The notes under the pieces are model-generated. The model did no database searches, was not told where the DNA came from, and saw only the letters and a program-made list of their open reading frames with translations. A program made the translations under genes and the position numbers. Below, one piece after another: positions 1 through 5,625 of a stretch of 5,625 nucleotides of DNA (position 1 is the first letter of the stretch; each line of letters starts with the position of its first letter). Origin of the DNA: Azonexaceae bacterium (GTDB lineage Bacteria; Pseudomonadota; Gammaproteobacteria; Burkholderiales; Rhodocyclaceae); assembly GCA_009469685.1 (NCBI GenBank), contig SSTA01000208.1, positions 1 through 5,625 of the forward strand. The letters are read 5' to 3'.

Positions 1-156
1 CTATCCGTCACTACTCATGCGACCTAACGACTGCGATTATCTAAGATTAGAAACATTTAGCCATCATAGCAGAGCAAGTTCCGACCCCTTGCAATTAGCC
101 TTTCTCTGTTCCCGAAGTCTGCCAACGGGCATTGACCACGGGGACTTGAACGCACT
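1..156. other. Non-coding flank downstream of the Sul-like gene
   Basis: This stretch lies past the TAG stop of the minus-strand dihydropteroate synthase. It is visibly more AT-rich than the rest of the window over its first 70 bases. I see no convincing gene on either strand, no terminator hairpin with a T-run and no repeat. In particular there is no glmM or ftsH sequence, the usual neighbours of chromosomal folP in proteobacteria, although the window edge limits what can be said. Confidence 0.5.
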
Positions 157-945
157 CTACCCCAACGCATTCTGCACCCGCAGCCCATCTGCCAAGGCCT
201 GCACATCGTGCGTGCGGATGTAGTCCGCTCCATTGGCGAATGCAAATAGCTCCGCAGCCAGCGTAGCCGCAGCCCGCTCCGCCACCGGGCGACCGCCCAC
301 CAACGCACCCAGAAAGCTCTTGCGCGATACCGATACGTACAGCGGCAACCCGTAGCGCTCCCGCAATTGGGGCAGACGCCGCAGCAGCAGCACCGAGGCC
401 TGCGGATTAGCCCCCAGAAAAAATCCCATGCCCGGATCAAGGATCAGGCGCTCGCGCGCGATACCCGCGCCCGTAAGAGCCGCAATCCGGCGATCAAAGA
501 AATCGATGACACTCTGCCAGACTTGCTCCGGCTCCACATCGCGGCGGTCGGCCACCAGTGCCCCGGCCAGCGAGTGCATAACTACCAGCTGGCAGTGCGC
601 GCGCGCCAACTCAGGCCACAGCGCCGGCTCACCGAAACCGCGGATGTCATTGAGCATCGCCAGCTGCTGCCCCAGCGCCCAGCGGATCACCTGCGGCTCT
701 GTGGCATCTACGCTGATGCGGCTGTGCTCGAGCGCCGCTACGACGGGCGCCAGCCGTGCGATCTGCTCGGTGGCACTGACGGGCGCGGCATCGGGGTTAC
801 TGCTGGCCGGGCCCAGGTCCACATAGTGGGCGCCCTGCCCCAGCAGCTCGCGGGCGTGCTGCAGCGCGCGCTGCGGGTCGAGGTAGTGCCCCCCGTCCGA
901 GAAGGAGTCCGTGGTCAGATTGACGATGCCGATGATCGCGGTCAC
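157..945 (-). CDS. Sul-type dihydropteroate synthase (possible sulfonamide-insensitive DHPS)
   Basis: This enzyme should join p-aminobenzoate to 6-hydroxymethyl-dihydropterin pyrophosphate, giving dihydropteroate in cytosolic folate synthesis. The 262 residues form a full-length TIM-barrel DHPS. Visible motifs are NLTTDSFSDGG (9-19), DLGPASSNPDAAPVS (43-57), ISVD (77-80), LNDIRGF (98-104), VVMHS (121-125), LDPGMGFFLG (169-178), SVSRKSFLG (205-213) and IRTH (243-246). The expected substrate residues N9, D43, D80, N99, D170, K209, R244 and H246 are all present, so it should be active. DLGPASSNP, GMGFFLG and SRKSFL are what I recall of Sul1/Sul2; FolP typically has DVGGESTRPG, GFGFGK and SRKSMI. 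Relative to E. coli FolP the segment after LDPG is about two to three residues longer, as in Sul enzymes, where structural work ties drug discrimination to a Phe-Gly insertion. The start is GTG at 945-943, chosen because it places the first barrel strand where Sul1/Sul2 have it; the ribosome site is weak. It stands alone, divergent from the next gene. DHPS identity is secure; resistance is inferred. Confidence 0.9.
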   Translation of the reverse strand: MTAIIGIVNLTTDSFSDGGHYLDPQRALQHARELLGQGAHYVDLGPASSNPDAAPVSATEQIARLAPVVAALEHSRISVDATEPQVIRWALGQQLAMLNDIRGFGEPALWPELARAHCQLVVMHSLAGALVADRRDVEPEQVWQSVIDFFDRRIAALTGAGIARERLILDPGMGFFLGANPQASVLLLRRLPQLRERYGLPLYVSVSRKSFLGALVGGRPVAERAAATLAAELFAFANGADYIRTHDVQALADGLRVQNALG

Positions 946-975
946 AGGCTCAGTATGCCAGATTGGATATCGGGC

Positions 976-1017
976 GTGTAGCGTAGGGGCAAGGCATGCC
1001 TTGCCCCTACGCTACAC
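976..1017. repeat. Perfect 42-bp palindrome (REP-like dispersed repeat candidate)
   Basis: The 21-base left half is the exact reverse complement of the right half, centred on GGCATGCC and flanked by GTAGGGGCAA and TTGCCCCTAC. It lies in the divergent gap, 30 bp upstream of the Sul-like start and 63 bp upstream of the lipoprotein start. Perfect self-complementarity without a real loop, and no T-run, argue against an ordinary intrinsic terminator. Similar GTAGGGGC...GCCCCTAC palindromes occur as dispersed repeats in various bacterial genomes (recalled, not checked). Only one copy is in the window. It could form a cruciform or a 5'-UTR hairpin for either gene. Confidence 0.75.
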
Positions 1018-1080
1018 TCACGCACGCATGGCAACGAGATTGGTTTGGTGAAATAATCAGGGCTTACGGGGCGTCGTTCC

Positions 1081-3567
1081 ATGCACAAACAAATATCCGT
1101 CCTCCTGCTCTGCCTGCTCCCACTGGCATCCTGCACCGAAACGCGCGTGCCCAATCCCGCACCCGTATTGACCCCCGGCGACGGAGGCAAATTCGGGCAC
1201 TGGACCATGGATTCGGCTCTGGGCCCGGTCTTTAACTACACCCGGCCTGAGGGTGTGACCTACACCACCAGCTACGGTACCTCCGACCTGCACATGCACC
1301 TGATCGGCAACCAGAGCCTGAATGCCTTTGTCCGTCCAGAGGGCGGCGCCGACATCATCATCCGCGACCCGGGCCTGCTGTGGCTGACCCGCGACCCCAT
1401 CCGCCAGGCCCATCTGGCGGACGGCGCTGCGGTCGTACTGCCCGATGGCCAGCGCATTGCCATACCCTCCGCAGGGGTGGGTGCCACCTACACCACTGAG
1501 GCTGAGTTTGGGCTTGGATTTGTGCGCTTCGCACCTACGCAGGTCCGCAGTGGCTCCGTCGAGCTCGAGATCACACGCACCCTGCACGCACCCGACTCGG
1601 ATGAGCAGGCACTGGTCGCCACCACCACTCTGCGCAATATGTCGGATGCCAGTGTGACTGTGGAGTTTGAGGAGCGCTGGAGCGCTGCGATGATTCCGAT
1701 GCTCTATGGCCTGACCAACGAATCAGCCTTCGATGACCGCGCCGAGTTCCGCGATGCGACAGATTTTGCCCGAACTGTGGATGCAACTAGCCAGCAGATC
1801 GTACCCGCAGTTGCGCGCGCCCCGCGCACGGCACCCGCCGACCTGGGCTATTACCCACCCCTGATACTGGCAGCCCTCACGACCGGTGGCACACCCGTCG
1901 AGACCGCCGGGGACGTGCACTTGCCTACTCCCATGACCCTGCGCTGGCAGCTCACCCTGCAGCCCGGTGCCAGCCAGACAGTTGCCGCCAGCTTCGGCAC
2001 CACGATCCCTACTGCGCCGGGTGAGCCGGAACAGGCTGCGGCGGCTCTGTACGCCGAGGGCCTGCACCTGCATGGCGCGCAGATTCCGGACTGGCTCAGC
2101 CGCGAGCTGCAGTGGCATGCCGGACAGATCCGTCAATCGACGATGTACGATGGCGCCACCGGAAATCAAGTCATCGGCCAGGGCTCGGCCTACCTGTACC
2201 TGCATGGACTGGACGGTGCCCAGCGCGACTATATTCACTTCGTGGTGGCGCTGGCGCTGGTGGATCCGGAGTTGGCCAGGGATCTGCTGCGCTACAGCCT
2301 GCAGATGGTGGATACCAGCGGCCACCGCTACTACGCCGTCTCCGGCTACGGCATCTACGACGATGCCGTGATCCACACCGAGTCCACCGACCTGGACCTA
2401 TTTATCCTGCTGGGTGTGAGCTACTACGTATTGGCCACGCGTGATTTTGACTTTCTGGACGAGGCGGTGGCCGTGGACATCGGGCCGCTGCAGAGCGGTA
2501 CACGCACGGTGCTGGAGCACCTGCGCGTGGCGCTGCGGCACGTGGCGGAGACTACGGGCTTCGGTCCCCATGGGCTGCTGCGGGTGGGTACGGGCGACTG
2601 GTCGGACGGTGTAATTTTTCACAGCCAGGATCAGGAAACCGCCCTCAGCTCAGGTGAGAGTGTCTACAATACGGCGATGGGCGCCTATGTGCTGCCCATG
2701 GCCGCCGAGGCCGTGGCGGCCGCCGACGCCACCCTGAGTGCTCATATGAGCGCGTGGGCTGTGACTCTGGCGACGGCTACGCAGTCCGCGTGGGACGCGC
2801 AGGCCGGCTGGTACCTGCGCGGCTACGGCGGGCCGGATGACCCGCTGGGCGGCACAGATCGCATCTTCCTGGAGCATCAGCCCTGGGCATTGCTGGCCGA
2901 GCTGGGCAGTGTGGAGCAGCGCCGCGAACTGATCGACAATATCTGGACCACGCTGGACGAGCCCAGCCCGATCGGTCCACTGCAGATGTACCCACCCACC
3001 GAGGAGGCCGCCGCGGTGCTCACGCCCGGCTGGGACGTAAATGGTGGCATCTGGCCGGCGGTGCATATGTGGACTGTGCCGGCCTACGCCACACTGGACC
3101 CGGATAAAGCATGGCAGTCCATGCTGCGTGGCACCTACGCAGCGCACGCCCGCGCCTACCCGGACATCTGGTACGGCATCTGGAGTGGCCCGGACAGCTA
3201 CAACGCGCACTATGCCACCCGCCCAGGTCAGACCTTCGAGCACATTGCCACGGCGATGATTGATTTCCCGATGGCCAACATGAACTCGGACGCGGCACCG
3301 CTGTATATGGCTACTACGATGGCGGGCATCCAGCCCACGGCCTCGGGCATTACAGTCGATCCCAAACTGCCCGGAGAGGATTTCAGCTACCGCACACGCT
3401 GGATCTCGGTGGCCTATGCGCCCGATCAGATCACGCTGGACTACAGTCAGCGACGCCGCGCTGGCGCTGATCGCCGAAGCCGGCTTCGACCCGGTGTTCG
3501 GCGCGCGGCCCTTGAAGCGCGCGATTCAGGAGCGCATCGAGAATCCGCTTTCGCGGCTAATTCTTGA
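1081..3567 (+). CDS. GH94-like secreted lipoprotein carbohydrate-active enzyme, 3' end replaced
   Basis: This is a probable exported glycoside hydrolase or phosphorylase, likely anchored in the outer membrane. Residues 1-18 are a lipoprotein signal ending in lipobox LASC, with Cys18 as the lipidated residue and Thr next, so no Asp+2 inner-membrane retention signal. Residues ~40-310 look like the N-terminal beta-sandwich of GH94/GH36-type enzymes. Residues ~335-740 look like an (alpha/alpha)6 barrel, with [12 protein letters not shown] (376-387), GTGDWSDG (503-510, compare GH94 DWNDG, where the catalytic Asp lies) and [15 protein letters not shown] (650-664). A C-terminal strand region follows at ~745-788. 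The asparagine of DWNDG is serine here, so whether it is a phosphorylase or a hydrolase, and its substrate, are unknown. The ATG at 1081 was chosen because it begins the signal peptide directly; the ribosome site is poor. From about residue 789 the protein is not native: the last ~39 Arg-rich residues are clpB sequence read out of frame. Family membership is from motifs only. Confidence 0.75.
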   Translation: MHKQISVLLLCLLPLASCTETRVPNPAPVLTPGDGGKFGHWTMDSALGPVFNYTRPEGVTYTTSYGTSDLHMHLIGNQSLNAFVRPEGGADIIIRDPGLLWLTRDPIRQAHLADGAAVVLPDGQRIAIPSAGVGATYTTEAEFGLGFVRFAPTQVRSGSVELEITRTLHAPDSDEQALVATTTLRNMSDASVTVEFEERWSAAMIPMLYGLTNESAFDDRAEFRDATDFARTVDATSQQIVPAVARAPRTAPADLGYYPPLILAALTTGGTPVETAGDVHLPTPMTLRWQLTLQPGASQTVAASFGTTIPTAPGEPEQAAAALYAEGLHLHGAQIPDWLSRELQWHAGQIRQSTMYDGATGNQVIGQGSAYLYLHGLDGAQRDYIHFVVALALVDPELARDLLRYSLQMVDTSGHRYYAVSGYGIYDDAVIHTESTDLDLFILLGVSYYVLATRDFDFLDEAVAVDIGPLQSGTRTVLEHLRVALRHVAETTGFGPHGLLRVGTGDWSDGVIFHSQDQETALSSGESVYNTAMGAYVLPMAAEAVAAADATLSAHMSAWAVTLATATQSAWDAQAGWYLRGYGGPDDPLGGTDRIFLEHQPWALLAELGSVEQRRELIDNIWTTLDEPSPIGPLQMYPPTEEAAAVLTPGWDVNGGIWPAVHMWTVPAYATLDPDKAWQSMLRGTYAAHARAYPDIWYGIWSGPDSYNAHYATRPGQTFEHIATAMIDFPMANMNSDAAPLYMATTMAGIQPTASGITVDPKLPGEDFSYRTRWISVAYAPDQITLDYSQRRRAGADRRSRLRPGVRRAALEARDSGAHRESAFAANS

Positions 3568-3640
3568 CGGCACGCTGGGCGCCAAGGATCGTGTGAAGGT
3601 CGAAGCGACGAAGGGGCAGATCAGCTTTGTGAAGGTCTGA
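3446..3640 (+). pseudogene. clpB: clpB 3'-terminal fragment (ClpB disaggregase C-terminus)
   Basis: The frame starting at 3446 reads [13 protein letters not shown], then [20 protein letters not shown], and ends in GQISFVKV before a TGA at 3638-3640. This is the C-terminal small domain of the second AAA+ module of the ClpB/Hsp104 disaggregase, including the sensor-2 GAR motif. Full ClpB is about 860 residues; only about 64 remain. There is no upstream clpB sequence: immediately before 3446 lies the carbohydrate-enzyme gene in a different frame. An in-frame ATG at 3416 falls inside that gene and is not a credible start. The fragment should have no chaperone function. The fragment's wording resembles beta/gammaproteobacterial ClpB. 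Identity is very secure; how it arrived is inferred. Confidence 0.9.
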
Positions 3641-3652
3641 GCGCCTGCTGCG

Positions 3653-3674
3653 TTCGCCGCCCGCAAACGGCGAA
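3653..3674 (+). terminator. Hairpin just after clpB stop (weak terminator candidate)
   Basis: TTCGCCG (3653-3659) pairs with CGGCGAA (3668-3674) around an 8-base loop, 12 bases past the clpB stop. The position suits a transcript end, but no T-run follows, so it would be at best a weak or factor-assisted terminator. It is the first of three adjacent hairpins and may instead belong to the end of the IS91-like element. Confidence 0.35.
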
Positions 3675-3680
3675 TCCGGC

Positions 3681-3724
3681 GGAATGGATCTCGTGCCATT
3701 CCCGGCGCCGTGTTGCCAGCGCCG
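3681..3724. repeat. Two adjacent small inverted repeats, possible IS91 terminus
   Basis: GGAATGG (3681-3687) pairs with CCATTCC (3696-3702), then CGGCGC (3703-3708) pairs with GCGCCG (3719-3724). Together with the hairpin at 3653-3674 they make three consecutive structures between the clpB stop and the IS91-family transposase. IS91-family elements carry palindromic structures at their ends, so this could mark the tnp-proximal (terminator) end, but I cannot define the boundary. Confidence 0.35.
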
Positions 3725-3784
3725 ACTTTCGGACAGCATCGCAGGCACCCGAAGGCGGCCGGACATGGTGGCTTGCTTCGATAG

Positions 3785-3800
3785 CTGTATGCGCATACAG
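3785..3800. promoter_or_regulatory. LexA/SOS-box-like palindrome upstream of IS91-family transposase
   Basis: CTGTATGCGCATACAG is a perfect 16-bp palindrome matching the beta/gammaproteobacterial LexA operator pattern CTGT-N8-ACAG. It ends 26 bp before the transposase ATG at 3827, where an operator over a promoter would sit. A weak -35-like TTGCTT (3773-3778) with a -10-like ATACAG (3795-3800, spacing 16) would overlap it. The match is by pattern only; another palindrome-binding repressor is possible. Its central octamer ATGCGCAT recurs at the transposase start (3827-3834). Confidence 0.45.
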
Positions 3801-3826
3801 TTTCCCATCCCGATCCCCCGATCAGG

Positions 3827-4264
3827 ATGCGCATGCCCACCCAAGCCGCAAAGCCCTGCCAAGAGGCGACCGTCTATCAACGCCGGCGCCCGGAACGAAC
3901 GCTGCTCTACCGGCTCGTGCAAACGCATCTCGCCACCTGGCTGGCGCTGCAGGACGACGCTGCGGGCCGCACTGTCCCGGCGCTGAGCGAACGCGAATTC
4001 CGCCGCTACCTCGACTGCGGCATCCTCGCCCACGGCTTTGCCCGTGCCCGCTGCGCCGACTGCGGTCACGATTTCATCGTCGCCTACTCCTGCAAGGGTC
4101 GTGGCGTCTGCCCCTCTTGCACCACCCGGCGCATGGTCGAAACCGCCGCCCATCTGGTCGATCACGTCTTCCCCGCCCTGCCGGTGCGGCAGTGGGTGCT
4201 CTCGCTGCCGAAACGGCTGCGCTACCACCTCGACGACGCCAAACTGCAGAACGCCGTGCGGTAA
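3827..4264 (+). pseudogene. IS91-family transposase, 5' part (interrupted by IS3 element)
   Basis: This is the N-terminal part of a rolling-circle (Y2/HUH) transposase that would nick the element's ends. Of 145 codons, 144 are native. The sequence has LLYRLVQTHL near 26-35, then a zinc-ribbon-like cluster C76-x2-C79, C89, C95-x2-C98 (RCADCG...CKGRGVCPSC), followed by RQWVLSLPKRLRY (121-133), all hallmark IS91 transposase segments. After GTG (Val144, 4256-4258) the frame enters the inserted IS3 element, giving one Arg codon and a TAA at 4262-4264. Removing 4259-5451 joins Val144 directly to Leu at 5452 in frame, so the gene was intact before insertion. Starts at 3827 or 3833 are both possible; only AGG lies just upstream as a poor ribosome site. 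Confidence 0.9.
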
Positions 4265-4272
4265 TCCCCCCA
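4259..4272. repeat. IS3-family left inverted repeat
   Basis: CGGTAATCCCCCCA at the left end is the exact reverse complement of the right end at 5436-5449. It follows Val144 of the interrupted IS91-family transposase directly. Similarity continues imperfectly inward (for example AAGTAGA against the right end's AAGTAGA). Confidence 0.85.
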
Positions 4273-4322
4273 CAGGTTAAGTGACGGCGAAAGTAGAATT
4301 TTCTCGTGAGAGGGAGTTCTGC

Positions 4323-4589
4323 ATGAAGAAATCGAAATTCAGTGACAGCCAGATCATGGAAGCGCTCAAACGCGTTGAGGCTGGGCTGTCGGTGCCGGAG
4401 TTGTGTCGGGAGCTGGGGATCAGTTCGGCGACGTTCTACAAGTGGCGTGCCAAGTACGGCGGCATGGATGCGCCGATGATCTCGCGGATGAAGGAACTGG
4501 AGCTGGAGAACGCCCGGCTCAAGAAGATGTACGCCGAGGAACGTCTCAAAGCCGAGATTCTCAAGGAGGCTATGGCAAAAAAGTGGTGA
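4323..4589 (+). CDS. IS3-family OrfA (DNA-binding regulator/transposase N-terminal part)
   Basis: OrfA binds the element's ends and, fused to OrfB by frameshifting, forms the full transposase. The 88 residues begin [15 protein letters not shown], followed by a helix-turn-helix (about 10-45, with [15 protein letters not shown] typical of the HTH_Tnp_1 family). A leucine-zipper-like segment spans about 55-80 ([20 protein letters not shown]), which in IS3 elements mediates multimerisation. I chose the ATG at 4323 because AGGGAG (4311-4316) lies six bases before it; a GTG at 4281 is open upstream but has no such site. A -10-like TAGAAT at 4294-4299 could drive it, without a good -35. The frame ends at TGA 4587-4589, just past the slippery site. 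Confidence 0.92.
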   Translation: MKKSKFSDSQIMEALKRVEAGLSVPELCRELGISSATFYKWRAKYGGMDAPMISRMKELELENARLKKMYAEERLKAEILKEAMAKKW

Positions 4590-4615
4590 GGCCATCGCGC
4601 CGCCGCGAGATGGCC
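4577..4615 (+). promoter_or_regulatory. Programmed -1 frameshift signal: A AAA AAG heptamer plus hairpin
   Basis: A-AAA-AAG at 4577-4583 is in the correct orfA phase for tandem slippage (GCA AAA AAG becoming AAA AAA G). Six bases downstream a strong stem begins: GGCCATCGCG (4590-4599) pairs with CGCGA (4604-4608) and TGGCC (4611-4615), leaving a CCGC loop and a two-base GA bulge. Slippage fuses OrfA to OrfB as ...[16 protein letters not shown]. The hairpin also holds the candidate orfB ATG at 4610. Confidence 0.88.
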
Positions 4616-5410
4616 AAACAAGTCGTTACCGACAGAAAAGTGCCGATCCGAACCGCCTGCGCCATATTCTCGATCAGCGAGACCTGCTACCGGTACGAAG
4701 CGAAGCAGGACGCCGAGAATGCACTAATTGAGGATTGGTTGGTCCGGCTGACCACGAACCAGCGCAACTGGGGGTTCGGCTTGTGCTACCTGTACCTGCG
4801 CAACGTCAAGGGATTTCGCTGGAACCATAAGCGGGTGTATCGGATTTATCGGGAGTTGGAACTGAACCTGCGGATCAAACCCAAAAAGCGTCTTCAGAGG
4901 GAGAAGCCTGAACCGCTCGCGGTACCCTTCGCCATCAATCAGGTCTGGTCGATGGATTTCATGCATGATCAGTTGGAGGATGGTCGGAACTTCCGGCTAT
5001 TCAATGTCATCGACGACTTCAACCGGGAAGCCTTGGGCATGGAGATCGATTTCTCGTTGCCCTCCGCTCGCATCATCCGGGCGCTGGACCAGATCATTGA
5101 GTGGCGCGGTAAGCCCGGTGCCCTGCGCTGTGACAATGGTCCGGAAAACATCAGCGGCCTGATCCAGGCCTGGGCCGACAGGCAGGGTATCCGGATCGAT
5201 TACATTCAGCCCGGCAAGCCACAACAGAATGCCTACGTTGAACGTTTCAATCGCACGGTACGTTACGAGTGGCTGTCGCAATACCTGTGGTCAGGCCTCG
5301 ACGAAGTCCGGTTGGCAGCGACCCGCTGGATGTACAACTACAATCATCACCGCCCACACATGGCCTTGGGCGGCTTCACCCCGAAACAGCGGCTGGCCAT
5401 GGCCGCTTAA
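4610..5410 (+). CDS. IS3-family OrfB (DDE transposase catalytic part)
   Basis: This is the catalytic half of the transposase, with an RNase H-fold (rve) domain that cuts and joins the IS ends. Counting from the ATG at 4610 it has 266 residues: an HTH_21-like N-terminus (about 40-95, including [12 protein letters not shown] and [15 protein letters not shown]), then the catalytic domain with D116 (VWSMDF), D175 (LRCDNGPE) and E211 (YVERFNR). D175 and E211 are separated by 35 residues, the DD35E pattern, and R218-x6-W matches no missing feature that I can see. The C-terminus [15 protein letters not shown] is the typical IS3 ending. Main expression is expected through the -1 frameshift, which adds about nine residues before Met4610; the frame is open as far back as 4403 but that part is an orfA shadow. 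All key residues are intact. Confidence 0.93.
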   Translation: MAKQVVTDRKVPIRTACAIFSISETCYRYEAKQDAENALIEDWLVRLTTNQRNWGFGLCYLYLRNVKGFRWNHKRVYRIYRELELNLRIKPKKRLQREKPEPLAVPFAINQVWSMDFMHDQLEDGRNFRLFNVIDDFNREALGMEIDFSLPSARIIRALDQIIEWRGKPGALRCDNGPENISGLIQAWADRQGIRIDYIQPGKPQQNAYVERFNRTVRYEWLSQYLWSGLDEVRLAATRWMYNYNHHRPHMALGGFTPKQRLAMAA

Positions 5411-5435
5411 CTCTACTTGCGGCGTCGCCTAAAAA

Positions 5436-5449
5436 TGGGGGGATTACCG
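5436..5449. repeat. IS3-family right inverted repeat
   Basis: TGGGGGGATTACCG is the exact reverse complement of the left end. It starts 26 bases past the orfB stop and is followed by TG and then the resumed IS91 transposase frame. Confidence 0.85.
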
Positions 5450-5451
5450 TG

Positions 5452-5625
5452 CTGCACAGCTTTCTGCGCGCCATCGAGCAGGGCTTGCGGCAAAGCCTGC
5501 CGGCGGGCGACGGCACGGCACGCATCGGCGCGGTCGTCTTCATCCACCGCTTCGGCGCGCTGATGAACGCTCACCTTCACTTCCATGTCATCGTGATCGA
5601 TGGGATGTTTTGGGGGAAGGAGGCC
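5452..5625 (+). pseudogene. IS91-family transposase, continuation after IS3 insertion (partial)
   Basis: These 58 codons continue exactly where the frame stopped at 4258 and run off the window. They read LHSFLRAIEQGLRQ, then ARIGAVVFIHRFGALMN, then AHLHFHVIVIDGMFW. The HLHFH segment contains the His-hydrophobic-His (HUH) metal-binding motif of rolling-circle nucleases, followed by the VxDG found in IS91 transposases. The catalytic tyrosines would lie downstream, beyond the window. There is no credible start here, so the part is not expected to be made on its own. Confidence 0.88.

Larger units (their letters stand above)
4259..5449 (+). mobile_element. Complete IS3-family insertion sequence
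   Basis: This 1191-bp element has orfA and orfB in overlapping -1 frames, a slippery heptamer, a DD35E transposase and terminal inverted repeats, the standard IS3-family plan and size. The outer 14 bp match perfectly, and weaker similarity continues inward for about 25 bp more. I could not assign the subgroup. The ends lack the usual 5'-TG...CA. The flanking duplication is ambiguous: TG on both sides if the full 14-bp ends are counted, up to CCGTG if the right end is trimmed. All parts appear intact, so it is probably recent and possibly active. Confidence 0.92.
3641..5625 (+). mobile_element. IS91-family element, interrupted and running off the window
   Basis: The element is recognised from its split transposase (3827-4258 plus 5452-5625). 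Its left boundary is not defined; it should lie between the clpB stop and the transposase start, or upstream if the clpB tail was carried along. Its right end (the oriIS side in IS91) is outside the window. IS91 elements move by rolling-circle replication with a Y2/HUH enzyme, leave no target duplication and can carry along DNA beyond a missed terminator end, so the joint at 3446 might be a consequence of such a move. This last point is inference. Confidence 0.6.

Noticed and set aside
131..160. GGGGACTTGAACG on the plus strand resembles the T-arm of a minus-strand tRNA.
   Set aside because: The flanking bases do not form a T-stem and no acceptor, anticodon or D-arm follows; it is probably chance.
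367..981. A 204-codon open frame on the plus strand opposite the DHPS gene.
   Set aside because: It is fully antisense to a gene with clear family motifs, has no recognisable domain, and is explained by high GC content.
976..1017. The 42-bp palindrome as a bidirectional intrinsic terminator.
   Set aside because: It lies upstream of two divergent genes rather than after any gene, and has no T-run on either side.
3416..3640. A 74-codon open frame starting at an ATG, as if a small gene.
   Set aside because: The first ten codons are the lipoprotein gene read out of frame; only the part from about 3446 is ClpB, so it is a remnant rather than a designed small protein.
3557..4273. A 238-codon open frame on the minus strand.
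   Set aside because: It runs antisense across the clpB tail, non-coding DNA and the IS91 transposase, crossing unrelated segments; a GC-driven shadow.
4403..4609. Upstream extension of orfB to 4403.
   Set aside because: That portion is orfA read in the -1 frame; the real junction is the slippery site at 4577-4583.
1..5625. CRISPR array, retron, toxin-antitoxin or phage-defence system.
   Set aside because: No spaced direct repeats, no reverse transcriptase, and no small paired genes were seen; every substantial reading frame is accounted for by the listed genes.

Overview
The window is GC-rich DNA with proteobacterial features: a Lol-type lipoprotein signal, a ClpB fragment of beta/gammaproteobacterial type, a CTGT-N8-ACAG (LexA-like) palindrome, and IS91- and IS3-family transposons. 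I cannot name a genus. It divides into a left half with two divergent chromosome-like genes and a right half of nested mobile-element insertions.

Left half (1-3447). On the minus strand, 157-945 encodes a dihydropteroate synthase of the Sul (sulfonamide-resistance) branch rather than the ordinary FolP branch. Divergent from it is a long lipoprotein gene (from 1081) for a GH94-like (alpha/alpha)6-barrel carbohydrate-active enzyme. The 135-bp gap between them holds a perfect 42-bp palindrome that looks like a dispersed repeat. Nothing recognisable was seen in 1-156.

Right half (about 3446-5625). The carbohydrate-enzyme gene runs, near its C-terminus, into the last ~64 codons of a clpB gene in another frame, so both genes are broken at one junction. 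After the clpB stop come about 186 bp of non-coding DNA with three consecutive small hairpins and a LexA-box-like palindrome. An IS91-family (Y2/HUH rolling-circle) transposase gene follows. It is interrupted after codon 144 by a complete 1191-bp IS3-family element (4259-5449), and its reading frame resumes exactly at 5452 and leaves the window. The IS3 element has inverted ends, orfA, orfB with a DD35E triad, an A AAA AAG slippery heptamer and a strong hairpin downstream of it, so it looks functional.

Likely history (inference): an IS91-like element carrying a clpB tail landed in or recombined with the 3' end of the carbohydrate-enzyme gene, and an IS3 element later inserted into the IS91 transposase. 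A chimeric assembly at the GH/clpB joint cannot be excluded from sequence alone. The most notable points are the Sul-type DHPS within 3 kb of an IS91-family element, the clpB joint, the SOS-box-like site before the rolling-circle transposase, and the textbook frameshift signal in the IS3 element.
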